The position numbers and the translations under genes are program-made. Of a stretch of 23,655 bases of DNA, positions 5,169 to 12,469 are shown in pieces. This DNA is from JBBDIJ01 sp040880485 (GTDB lineage Bacteria > Bacteroidota > Rhodothermia > Balneolales > Balneolaceae). Position 1 is the stretch's first letter. Every line of letters begins with the position of its first letter. Below the pieces are notes generated by a model, which worked only from the letters and a program-made list of their open reading frames with translations, searched no databases and was not told the DNA's origin. The stretch is from contig JBBDIJ010000011.1 of NCBI GenBank assembly GCA_040880485.1, positions 1 through 23,655 of the forward strand, read 5' to 3'.

Positions 5169-7490
5169 ATGCCCGACCGCTCCGATTCATCTTACAATAA
5201 GTCCAACGGCAAGAACGATTCCGAACTGCCGGATGTCGCCGGACGCGTCCCTCCTCAGGCGATTGAGGTAGAGGAGGCGGTACTGGGGGCCATGCTCATT
5301 GAGCACGAAGCGGCCACCATCGCGCTCCAGATGCTGCGCCCCGACGACTTTTATAAACCGGCTCACCGCCACATCTTCGAAACCATCTCGGAGCTCTACG
5401 AGCGGGACAATCCACTCGATCTGCTCACCGTAGAGAATGAACTGCGGGACAAGAAGCTTCTGGACAGTGTGGGAGGGGGAGGCTACCTCTCCGATCTTAC
5501 CAGGGCGGTCAGCTCGTCGGCCAACATCGACTTTCACGCGCAGATCATAGCCGAAAAGGCGATCAAGAGGAACCTGATCCTCAACTGCACCGAAATCATC
5601 AAAAATGCATACGATACCACCACAGAAGCTCTGGAGGTGCTGGATGCGGCCGAGCAGCGAATCTTCGATCTGTCCAATACCAAAACCAGGGCCAATGCGC
5701 AGCCCATCGGCGATATACTGAAAGACACTCTTCAATATCTGGAGGAGATCCGGGGCAAGCCTTCGGGAATCACCGGGGTGCCGACCGGCCTCGATGTAGA
5801 TAAACTTACTTCCGGTTTTCAGCCGGGTGATCTGGTGATTATCGCCGCCCGCCCCTCCATGGGGAAGACTGCTTTTATGCTCTCTGCCGCTCGCAACGCT
5901 GCGCTGCACGTCGACGAGCAGCTTCAGACCAACGTGGCCATCTTCAGTCTGGAGATGTCCAATCAGTCTCTGGTTCAACGCCTGCTGACCATGGAGGCCA
6001 GGATTGATGCGCAGACCGCACGCTCCGGCCGTCTCAAGGATGAGGAGTTCAAGCGGCTGATTGACGCCGCCAGCCGGCTCTTTACGGCGCGTCTCTTTAT
6101 TGACGACACCCCTGGACTCAGCATCATGGAGCTCCGCACCAAATGCCGCCGGCTGAAGAGCGAGCACGACATCGGTATGATCATTGTGGATTACCTGCAG
6201 CTTATGACGGCGCAAACCCGAGACAACAGCAACCGGGAGCAGGAGATTGCGACCATCTCCCGCGGGCTCAAAGCGCTGGCCAAGGATCTTAAAGTGCCGG
6301 TCATCGCACTCTCGCAGCTCAGCCGGGCAGTGGAACAGAGAGGCGGCGACAAACGCCCGCAACTCAGTGATTTGAGGGAGTCTGGATGCTTGACCGGAGA
6401 CACACTCATCCCGGTTCACTCCGAAGGAAAACGTATTCCAATTCGAGATTTGCTGGGTAAAAAGAACTTTGAAGTTTGGGCTCTTAATCAACAGAGTAAA
6501 AAGCTTGAAATATCGCCGGTAAGCAGTGTCTTTTCGACTGGCATCAAGAGTGTATACGAACTGGAGACCAGAACCGGCCGAACCGTACGGGCAACCGGCA
6601 ACCACAAGTTTCTAACCATCCAGGGGTGGAAACGTCTGGATCAATTAACGGAAGCCGATTTAATCGCAACACCGCGGAAGCTCACATCAACTCAGGTTAA
6701 TGATGGAGACCGGGATCAACTTGCACTGTTGGGCCAACTTATTGGGGGAAGTCCAATAAGTGAATGGCTTGATTCACTGGGCATTTGGGGGCTACGATCT
6801 TATGAGAAAAGAGTTCCTGAATGGGTTTTTAGTCAATCCGAAAGTAATGTTGCTCACTTCTTGAAGCATCTTTGGACAACAGATGGTTGTATTCGTATGA
6901 GGGGTGGGCAAAAACCTTATCCAATCATTTATTATGCAACAAGTAGTCTTGGACTGACAAAAGATGTTCAAAGTCTTCTTCTCCGGCTCGGAATTGTAGC
7001 ACGAGTCGTTGCCTCTAAGGAGCTTGCAGCTCTATCAAATAGCGATATTTATTGGGATCAGATTATCTCTATTAACAGGGCTGGTGAGGAAGAGGTGTAC
7101 GATATCACTGTTCCGGTACATCACAACTTTGTTGCAAACGATATTGTAGTCCACAATTCGATAGAGCAGGATGCGGACGTAGTCATGTTCCTCTACAGGC
7201 CAGAGTACTACGGCATAACCACCACCCCGGAAGGCCACTCCACCAAAGGCCTGGCCGAAATCATTGTTGGCAAACAGCGGAACGGACCCACTGGCGCAAA
7301 GCGACTCTTCTTTGTGGAAAACTACGCCAGATTCGAAAACTTCACACAGTCTGGCAGTCCATACGGAGAGAGCCATTCCGATAGCGGATCAGATGAACTG
7401 CCGGGATCTCCGGAGGGCGGCGCCCCATTGCCCCCTATTCCCGGTGGCCCCGGACCCGACGACGATGACGACGATTCCGCCCCTTTTTGA
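5169..7490 (+). CDS. dnaB: Replicative DNA helicase DnaB, interrupted by an intein
   Basis: The 773-residue precursor consists of DnaB exteins (residues 1-406 and 664-773, 516 residues once spliced) around an in-frame intein (407-663). DnaB is the hexameric 5'-3' helicase at the replication fork. The N-terminal domain (about 28-130, IEVEEAVLGAMLIEHEAA) is followed by the RecA-like domain with Walker A RPSMGKTAF, FSLEMS, Walker B MIIVDYLQL, and SQLSRAVEQR before LSDLRESG. The C-extein resumes with SIEQDADVVMFLYRPEYY and continues to GKQRNGPTG, the arginine-finger region. The tail is Pro/Gly-rich and ends with six consecutive Asp then SAPF. The ATG at 5169 gives a normal, slightly long N-terminus. 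Activity requires splicing after Gly406. The gene follows the uracil-DNA glycosylase gene by 81 bases and could share its transcript. Confidence 0.97.
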   Translation: MPDRSDSSYNKSNGKNDSELPDVAGRVPPQAIEVEEAVLGAMLIEHEAATIALQMLRPDDFYKPAHRHIFETISELYERDNPLDLLTVENELRDKKLLDSVGGGGYLSDLTRAVSSSANIDFHAQIIAEKAIKRNLILNCTEIIKNAYDTTTEALEVLDAAEQRIFDLSNTKTRANAQPIGDILKDTLQYLEEIRGKPSGITGVPTGLDVDKLTSGFQPGDLVIIAARPSMGKTAFMLSAARNAALHVDEQLQTNVAIFSLEMSNQSLVQRLLTMEARIDAQTARSGRLKDEEFKRLIDAASRLFTARLFIDDTPGLSIMELRTKCRRLKSEHDIGMIIVDYLQLMTAQTRDNSNREQEIATISRGLKALAKDLKVPVIALSQLSRAVEQRGGDKRPQLSDLRESGCLTGDTLIPVHSEGKRIPIRDLLGKKNFEVWALNQQSKKLEISPVSSVFSTGIKSVYELETRTGRTVRATGNHKFLTIQGWKRLDQLTEADLIATPRKLTSTQVNDGDRDQLALLGQLIGGSPISEWLDSLGIWGLRSYEKRVPEWVFSQSESNVAHFLKHLWTTDGCIRMRGGQKPYPIIYYATSSLGLTKDVQSLLLRLGIVARVVASKELAALSNSDIYWDQIISINRAGEEEVYDITVPVHHNFVANDIVVHNSIEQDADVVMFLYRPEYYGITTTPEGHSTKGLAEIIVGKQRNGPTGAKRLFFVENYARFENFTQSGSPYGESHSDSGSDELPGSPEGGAPLPPIPGGPGPDDDDDDSAPF
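6387..7157 (+). mobile_element. DnaB intein (257 aa) with decayed LAGLIDADG endonuclease
   Basis: The intein occupies DnaB residues 407-663, inserted at LRESG/SIEQDAD, the site I recall for the Synechocystis and Rhodothermus marinus DnaB inteins. Splicing residues are intact: Cys1 (CLTGDTLIP), block B TxxH in RATGNHKFLT, block F VPVHHNFVAND, penultimate His662, terminal Asn663 and +1 Ser664. Between the splicing halves are endonuclease remnants: LLGQLIGG (first LAGLIDADG helix, without its acidic residue), GIWGLRSYEKRVPEW, FLKHLWTTDGCI (second LAGLIDADG, Asp retained) and LLLRLGIVARV (block H). At 257 residues it is too long for a mini-intein and about 170 short of the roughly 428-residue Rhodothermus intein. 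From memory, the missing parts would be a segment after LIGG and another after ARVVA. Splicing looks functional; homing activity looks lost. The inner part is visibly more AT-rich than the exteins. Confidence 0.93.
6737..6761. repeat. Perfect 9-bp inverted repeat inside the intein
   Basis: ACTTATTGG (6737-6745) and CCAATAAGT (6753-6761) are perfect reverse complements separated by 7 bases (GGGAAGT). It encodes QLIGGSPISE, which is the junction where endonuclease sequence appears to be missing relative to full-length relatives. It may mark the deletion scar. Confidence 0.6.
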
Positions 7491-7494
7491 TGCT

Positions 7495-7519
7495 ACTGAA
7501 TTTCGAGTTTCAGTTTTTT
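7495..7519 (+). terminator. Possible rho-independent terminator of dnaB
   Basis: Four bases after the dnaB stop, ACTGAA (7495-7500) pairs with TTCAGT (7509-7514) across an 8-base loop, and six T (7514-7519) follow. The stem is short and AT-rich, so efficiency is doubtful. The position between convergent genes fits. The remaining bases up to 7606 hold no gene that I can see. Confidence 0.4.
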
Positions 7520-7606
7520 ACCCAGAGCTCTGTCTTATCGGGTACAAATCTCAGAAAAGTTGAATCATTGGCCTATAGTTCTTGTCCGCTGCGGCTTGAA
7601 CCCCGA

Positions 7607-8737
7607 CTAAAACGACCCCTTCACCTCTACAGTTACCAGCTCGTCGAATAGACTGTCGTACTCATCGATCTTCCAGCTCCAGTCCAGGTGCTTATTGATA
7701 TTTTGAAGCGTCGAGACCGGCAGCGGTTTGGTCTTGCCCGTCAACAGATTCCGCAGAAATTTAAACAGCTCATCTTCGCTGTTATAGAGCACCGGTGCGT
7801 GTAACAGCGGGTTGTGAAGGGAATCAGGAATCAGCTCCGGATAGTGCAGGGTGGCCGGCACAAGCGGGTGGCATCCGCAATAGACCGCTTCCATAATCGC
7901 TACACAAAAGAATTCGTAGGTAGCGGTCGATACCACAATATCCCCCGACCTGAGCAACTTGCTGTAGGTCTCCTGGTCATCCACATAGCCGAAGTGGGTG
8001 ATCTGCTCCCCATAACGGCTCCAGGCTTTTTCAAACTCCTCCGGCTTCTTGTGGCGGGTATCTCCAGCCAGAATGAGATCGAACTTCAGGTCAATGTCAT
8101 TCAGCCGGTTCAGCACGCGAAAAAACATGGCGGGATTCCGGTCGAACTGCCAACGCTGGTTCCAGACAATCGCCGGACGGTTGTTGTTGGAGCGCGTATT
8201 GGGGTGTTTGTCAAACACCTTCAGGTCCAGTCCTGGATACATCACAATACTTTTCTCCCGAAGCTGATCCGTCGATTTGCGATGCCCGTCGTCCGGAAAG
8301 TTCTCCAGAAACTCCGGCAGCGCCTCGAAAAAGTCGTCCCGGTGAAAGCGGGAAGAGAAGAGCAACCGGTCGGCGGTCAGCATACTCAGATAGTTGATAT
8401 AGCAGTAGGTAAGGTCGCGCTCCTCCCCTTCCGGAACCGGCTGCGTCAGCTGGTTCTCATGCATATACATCACCTTCGGTGTGTGGGCAAACCGGGGGTT
8501 GGTGAGTGCCAAAAAGGCGGGCAGGTTGGTCATACTACTAATCAGAAGCAGGTCGATCTCCTCCTGAATGTGGCTGGTCATCTCTGCCAGAGAGACCGAA
8601 TCTCCATGCATACGCCACTTCCAGCCCCTGTAGTTAAGGCTCACCGGAATGACGTTGTGCCGCGAATGCTCCTTAAGACCTTTCAGAAAGGCTTTGTGAG
8701 ATCCACTGTAAAAGGGTTCTACTGCCAGAATATTCAT
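7607..8737 (-). CDS. DUF3524/GT4 glycosyltransferase, tRNA-queuosine mannosyltransferase (GTDC1/QTMAN)-like
   Basis: The 376-residue protein has an N-terminal DUF3524 domain (about 1-170) and a C-terminal GT-B glycosyltransferase half (about 185-370). It tracks the animal GTDC1 family closely in recalled motifs: EPFYSGSHKAFL near residue 7, MYMHENQLTQPV, ERDLTYCYINYLS, SSRFHRDDFF, IVWNQRWQFDRNP, HFGYVDDQETYSKLLRSGDIVVSTA and EFFCVAIMEAVYCGCHPLVP. Animal GTDC1 is reported to be QTMAN, which attaches mannose to queuosine in tRNA(Asp). The bacterial member could modify queuosine in the same way, but the acceptor is not shown by sequence. The ATG at 8737-8735 gives a family-like start with no extra leader and no signal peptide, so it is cytosolic. 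It sits 67 bases downstream of mutL on the same strand and converges on dnaB. No queuosine-biosynthesis gene is in the window. Confidence 0.85.
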   Translation of the reverse strand: MNILAVEPFYSGSHKAFLKGLKEHSRHNVIPVSLNYRGWKWRMHGDSVSLAEMTSHIQEEIDLLLISSMTNLPAFLALTNPRFAHTPKVMYMHENQLTQPVPEGEERDLTYCYINYLSMLTADRLLFSSRFHRDDFFEALPEFLENFPDDGHRKSTDQLREKSIVMYPGLDLKVFDKHPNTRSNNNRPAIVWNQRWQFDRNPAMFFRVLNRLNDIDLKFDLILAGDTRHKKPEEFEKAWSRYGEQITHFGYVDDQETYSKLLRSGDIVVSTATYEFFCVAIMEAVYCGCHPLVPATLHYPELIPDSLHNPLLHAPVLYNSEDELFKFLRNLLTGKTKPLPVSTLQNINKHLDWSWKIDEYDSLFDELVTVEVKGSF

Positions 8738-8804
8738 GCCGCCATGATACGCATTTAGTGAGGGAAAGGGAATGGTTCGGGCTGAACCGGCCTGTGTGCT
8801 TCCT

Positions 8805-10640
8805 CTACCGGAACCTGTTTTTTAACTCGTCCAGCGAGAGATAGATCAGGGTTGGGCGGTCCATCGGATCCCTGTAGGGATCTTCGCAGGCAAAAAGCTG
8901 ATCCAGCAGCAGCTCCATCACCTCTGCGTTCAGCGGACGCCCGCGGGGGATGGCGGTCTTTCGTGCAAAGGAGATGGCCACCTTGCGGCGGGCATCCATC
9001 TTCACTTTCCGGTCCAGACTGCGGTACTCCTGCAACATGTCGCGAAGCACCTCTCTTTCGTCCCCGATATCGATATCTGCAGGCACACCATTGATGATCA
9101 CCGTGTGGCCGCTCAGCAGTTGAATGCTGAAGCCAATACGCTGGATCACCGGAAGAAGCTCCTTGAGAAGGGCGTGGTCTGTGGCCGAGAGTTCCAGTGT
9201 CTGTGCGAACAGCAATTGCTGTGTTCCCGGCAGCGCTTCTTCAGTGGCGTTCAGCGCTTTTTCATAGATGATACGAACGTGAGCCACGTGCTGATCCACC
9301 AGGCAGAGCCCCGTCCGTGTCGGGGTCAGGATGTAACGGTTGTGAAGCTGCCAGAAACTGCGTGTGGCCATTTCGGGTGATCGGCTTTCTACTTCCCGAT
9401 CTGTGTCTCGCGCCGCCGGCATCTCCCCGCTCTCGTCTTTCTCTTTGGAGCCGGTTCCGTACAGCAGTTCCCCTGCACGATTTCCATCCATTCCCGGCCG
9501 GCCGGTATTGATACGTGAGGGCAGCTGCAAGCGCCCTTCCTCTTTCATGGACCCGCTTCCCGGCTGCAAAAATGAGATATCGAATGGATCCCCATCATCC
9601 TGCGCCTCCGCATCGAAATCGGGAACCATCAGATATTGATTCAGCGCTTTACGAACCACCGAACGAACAAGCTGTATGATGTTCCGCTCTTCTTCGAACT
9701 GCACCTCCAGTTTGGCCGGATGGACATTCACATCCACACCGGTCGGATCCAGCTCCAGATAGATCGCGTAGAAAGGGTAGTCTCCCTCCCCGGTCCAGGC
9801 GTCATAGACTTTCAGAATTATGTGGGTTAAAATCCTGTGTTGAACCGGCCTGCCATTCACAAACAGAAACTGCTCTCCGCGACTCCGGCGGGTCACTTTC
9901 GGATCTCCCAGTACGCCCCGGATATTCACAAAACTGGTCTTCTCTTCAAACGGGATCAGGCTGGAGCGGTATGGTTTTCCGAATATGGTGGCCACCCTCT
10001 CCTCCAACGTACTGGCGGGTAGTCGGTAGATCGTCTCGCCGTCTGCCGTCAGGGTAAATGAGATCTCCAAATGAGCCAGAGCCGCCTGCTGAACCGTACG
10101 AAGGATGTGCCGAAACTCGGTGGCATCGGTTTTCAGAAACTGGCGGCGGGCCGGCAGGTTGTAGAAAAGGTTTCGCACTGTGACCACGGTTCCCGGTTCT
10201 GCAGCAGTCGGTTCTGCACGCCTCTCTTCGCTCCCGTGAACTTCGTAGAGATGCCCCGTTTCATCTTCGGGGCGCCGTGTTTTTACCTCCACCTGGGCAA
10301 CGGCCGCGATAGAGGCCATCGCCTCCCCCCGGAAGCCCAGGGTTCGTATTCGGTAGAGGTCGTCGATGGTGTGGATCTTGGAGGTAGCGTGCTGCAAGAA
10401 GCAGGGGCTCAGATCTTCCGGGCCCATTCCGCACCCGTTATCCCGTACCCGGATCAGTGTTCGGCCCGACTGCTGAACATCAATCTCTATCCGGTCGGCA
10501 CCGGCGTCTACCGCGTTGTCCAACAGTTCCCTCACTACAGAGGCCGGCCTCTGCACCACCTCTCCGGCCGCAATCTTCCCCGCAAGTTCCGGGGGCATCG
10601 CCTTGATGATCGACTCCCCCGCTTCAGATTCAATATTCAA
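8805..10640 (-). CDS. mutL: DNA mismatch repair protein MutL, endonuclease motifs degenerate
   Basis: The 611-residue MutL has the normal GHKL ATPase N-terminus: IAAGEVVQRPASVVRELLDNAVDAGA (catalytic Glu of REL, Asn and Asp present), RVRDNGCGM, HATSKI and GFRGEAMASI. The transducer domain follows (VNGRPVQHR, DVNVHPAKLEVQF). After a linker (about 345-425) comes the dimerisation domain. There the metal-binding motif DQHAxxExxxxE reads DQHVAHVRIIYE (449-460), with the first Glu replaced by Val, and the CPHGRP motif reads DPMDRP (591-596). The nuclease site found in most MutH-less bacteria is therefore probably inactive, although Bacteroidota MutL may share this. The open frame begins with a TTG at 10640-10638. 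The first ATG (10598) would start at MPPELAG and lose the strand preceding IAAGEVV, so I prefer TTG. A small membrane-protein gene lies 41 bases upstream. Confidence 0.93.
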   Translation of the reverse strand: MNIESEAGESIIKAMPPELAGKIAAGEVVQRPASVVRELLDNAVDAGADRIEIDVQQSGRTLIRVRDNGCGMGPEDLSPCFLQHATSKIHTIDDLYRIRTLGFRGEAMASIAAVAQVEVKTRRPEDETGHLYEVHGSEERRAEPTAAEPGTVVTVRNLFYNLPARRQFLKTDATEFRHILRTVQQAALAHLEISFTLTADGETIYRLPASTLEERVATIFGKPYRSSLIPFEEKTSFVNIRGVLGDPKVTRRSRGEQFLFVNGRPVQHRILTHIILKVYDAWTGEGDYPFYAIYLELDPTGVDVNVHPAKLEVQFEEERNIIQLVRSVVRKALNQYLMVPDFDAEAQDDGDPFDISFLQPGSGSMKEEGRLQLPSRINTGRPGMDGNRAGELLYGTGSKEKDESGEMPAARDTDREVESRSPEMATRSFWQLHNRYILTPTRTGLCLVDQHVAHVRIIYEKALNATEEALPGTQQLLFAQTLELSATDHALLKELLPVIQRIGFSIQLLSGHTVIINGVPADIDIGDEREVLRDMLQEYRSLDRKVKMDARRKVAISFARKTAIPRGRPLNAEVMELLLDQLFACEDPYRDPMDRPTLIYLSLDELKNRFR

Positions 10641-10681
10641 TGTCGGTTCTTTACAGCGTTCTTCAGTTTCCGTGACAGCCT

Positions 10682-10888
10682 CTAAAGCATGGACATGACC
10701 CAGACTACAAATGCGAGGCCAAGAGCATAAGCAAACACTTTAGGCCCTTGTCGTGAACGCTTACGGATCGATCGGGTTTCGATCCGTACCCTGCGCTTCT
10801 TCCTCTCATCCTCTTTCGGATCGTAGTAACGGAGTGGAAGGTCGAATTTTTTTGGTTTGGGCCGATGGCCAAACATCGGTCGTAGCAT
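10682..10888 (-). CDS. Small basic single-pass membrane protein
   Basis: This 68-residue protein is not assigned to a named function. It begins MLRPMFGHRPKPKKFDLPLR and continues with RYYDPKEDERKKRRVRI. A strongly basic middle (about 30-48) precedes one hydrophobic segment near the C-terminus (VFAYALGLAFVVWVMSML, about 51-68). A cytoplasmic basic domain tethered by a C-terminal anchor is the simplest topology. The RPKPKKFDLPLRYYDP region resembles short Bacteroidota proteins kept next to mutL, some carrying the doubtful label 'riboflavin synthase subunit beta'; this comes from memory. It precedes mutL by 41 bases on the same strand and is probably cotranscribed. A second in-frame Met is at residue 5. 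Confidence 0.65.
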   Translation of the reverse strand: MLRPMFGHRPKPKKFDLPLRYYDPKEDERKKRRVRIETRSIRKRSRQGPKVFAYALGLAFVVWVMSML

Positions 10889-11185
10889 AATTAAAGCGGG
10901 TTTATCAGTGGATGTGAATGGATCCGAACACTATCTGTACAACCCGTTTCCGGGCTACATCAAATATACATATTCAACAGGAGAATCCTGAACCGGATTC
11001 CCTTTGGCATGGGTGGAACCGGGCCTGTACTCCATGAGGTAAATCCGTTGTGAAATCGCAGGCACCCCCGAAAAGCAGTTACAGGAGGCCATTTGCAGTG
11101 CAAATCGTTCTGCAAATTGGTATCTTGAAGTTTGATTGTTTTGTTCCGGTTCAAACCGCTATCCAAACTTAATTCACTCTTTTTT
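10889..11185. other. Divergent intergenic region between the small membrane protein gene and icd
   Basis: This 297-base region holds no convincing gene; the frame on the minus strand (10960-11268) runs into icd and has no protein-like features. It must contain promoters for both directions. Visible are CAGGA-GAA-TCCTG (10978-10990), the dyad ATTTGCAGTGCAAAT (11091-11105) with an extra GCAAAT half-site at 11112-11117, and TATCTTGA at 11121-11128, which is near a Bacteroidota -7 box. I recognise no riboswitch. Confidence 0.5.
11091..11105. promoter_or_regulatory. Dyad possibly acting as operator upstream of icd
   Basis: ATTTGC and GCAAAT are perfect 6-base inverted repeats around AGT, and a third GCAAAT copy follows at 11112-11117. 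The dyad lies 80 bases before the icd ATG and just upstream of the TATCTTGA box, a sensible place for a regulator to bind. No regulator is identified. Confidence 0.25.
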
Positions 11186-12433
11186 ATGAGATTTGAGAAA
11201 CTGACTGCACCCGACAGAGGAACGGTAATCGAGAAGAAGAAAGATGGCTCACTGGTTGTGGGCAACAATCCGGTGATCCCCTACATCGAGGGTGACGGGA
11301 TCGGTATCGATATAACTCCCGCCATGAAGCATGTACTGGACAGTGCCGTAGAGAAGGCGTACAGCGGGAAGAAGAAAATCGAGTGGTTTGAGGTATTTGC
11401 CGGCGAAAAGGCGGTGGCGAAATATGGCGGAGATGAGTGGCTTCCGGAAGATACGCTGAAAGCCTTTGAACACTACAAGGTGGGCATCAAGGGGCCCCTC
11501 ACCACCCCGGTTGGCGGGGGAATTCGCTCCCTGAACGTGGCCATTCGCCAGAAAATGGATCTCTACGCCTGCGTACGACCTGTCCGCTACTTTCAGGGAA
11601 CCCCGAGCCCGGTACGTCAGCCGGAGCTCACAGACATGGTCATCTTCCGGGAGAACACCGAAGACATCTACGCCGGTATCGAATATCAGACGGGAACACC
11701 GGACAATGACAAACTCAAATCGTTTCTCATCGATGAACTGGGGGCTACCAATATCCGCTTCCCGGACACTTCCTCCCTGGGTATCAAGCCGATCTCTATT
11801 GAAGGGACCCAACGCCTGGTTCGGGCAGCTATCAACTACGCAATTGACCAGGGCCGCAAGAGCTTAACCCTCGTCCACAAAGGGAACATCATGAAGTTCA
11901 CTGAGGGGAGCTTTAAAAACTGGGGTTACGAACTGGCCAAAAAGGAGTTTGGCGCCAAAGAGATCGACGGAGGCCCGTGGTGCCAGTTGCCAAACGGCAT
12001 GGTGATCAAGGATGTGATTGCCGACGCGTTTCTACAGCAGATTCTGACACGGCCGGGCGAGTACGACGTAATTGCCACCATGAACCTGAACGGAGACTAC
12101 ATCTCCGATGCCCTGGCAGCCTGTGTGGGTGGAATCGGCATTGCGCCGGGAGCCAACATTAACTATGAATCCGGAGTTGCTGTCTTTGAAGCAACCCACG
12201 GAACGGCTCCCAAATATACCGGGCAAGACAAAGTGAATCCCGGTTCACTCATCCTCTCAGGTGTCATGATGCTTCGCTATATGGGCTGGAATGAAGCGGC
12301 CGCCCTGATCGAAAAAGGGCTGGAAGCGGCCATCAGCAGCAAACGGGTCACTTACGATTTCGAAAGGCTGATGGAGGGTGCTACCCTCCTCAAGTGCTCT
12401 GAATTTGGTGAGGAGATTGTGAGTAACATGTAA
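11186..12433 (+). CDS. icd: Isocitrate dehydrogenase, NADP-dependent type
   Basis: The enzyme oxidatively decarboxylates isocitrate to 2-oxoglutarate in the TCA cycle. Starting at the ATG at 11186 gives 415 residues (MRFEKLTAPDRG), the length of the E. coli-type dimeric enzyme. The frame is open to 11132, but that extension overlaps likely promoter sequence. Signatures are PYIEGDGIGIDITP, KGPLTTPVGGGIRSLNVAIRQ (substrate-binding Ser, the phosphorylation site in E. coli), RENTEDIYAGIEY, LVHKGNIMKFTEG and MNLNGDYISDA. HGTAPKYTGQDKVNPGS carries the Lys-Tyr pair that contacts the NADP 2'-phosphate in E. coli. No IDH kinase/phosphatase gene is in view. It converges on the HtrA protease gene with only 36 bases between, and no clear terminator is visible there. 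Confidence 0.96.
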   Translation: MRFEKLTAPDRGTVIEKKKDGSLVVGNNPVIPYIEGDGIGIDITPAMKHVLDSAVEKAYSGKKKIEWFEVFAGEKAVAKYGGDEWLPEDTLKAFEHYKVGIKGPLTTPVGGGIRSLNVAIRQKMDLYACVRPVRYFQGTPSPVRQPELTDMVIFRENTEDIYAGIEYQTGTPDNDKLKSFLIDELGATNIRFPDTSSLGIKPISIEGTQRLVRAAINYAIDQGRKSLTLVHKGNIMKFTEGSFKNWGYELAKKEFGAKEIDGGPWCQLPNGMVIKDVIADAFLQQILTRPGEYDVIATMNLNGDYISDALAACVGGIGIAPGANINYESGVAVFEATHGTAPKYTGQDKVNPGSLILSGVMMLRYMGWNEAAALIEKGLEAAISSKRVTYDFERLMEGATLLKCSEFGEEIVSNM

Positions 12434-12469
12434 GGGTGCAAGATGGGCGGGCGGTGCCGGCAAACGGGC

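Noticed and set aside
5187..6605. Long minus-strand open frame (472 codons) opposite dnaB
   Set aside because: Antisense shadow of dnaB and of the first intein block; no recognisable motifs.
6387..7157. Frameshifted or broken dnaB (pseudogene)
   Set aside because: The insertion is in frame with complete splicing motifs and both exteins are intact, so it is an intein and not damage.
10960..11268. 102-codon minus-strand frame upstream of and overlapping icd
   Set aside because: It overlaps the icd start in antisense and has no features beyond what chance allows; treated as intergenic.
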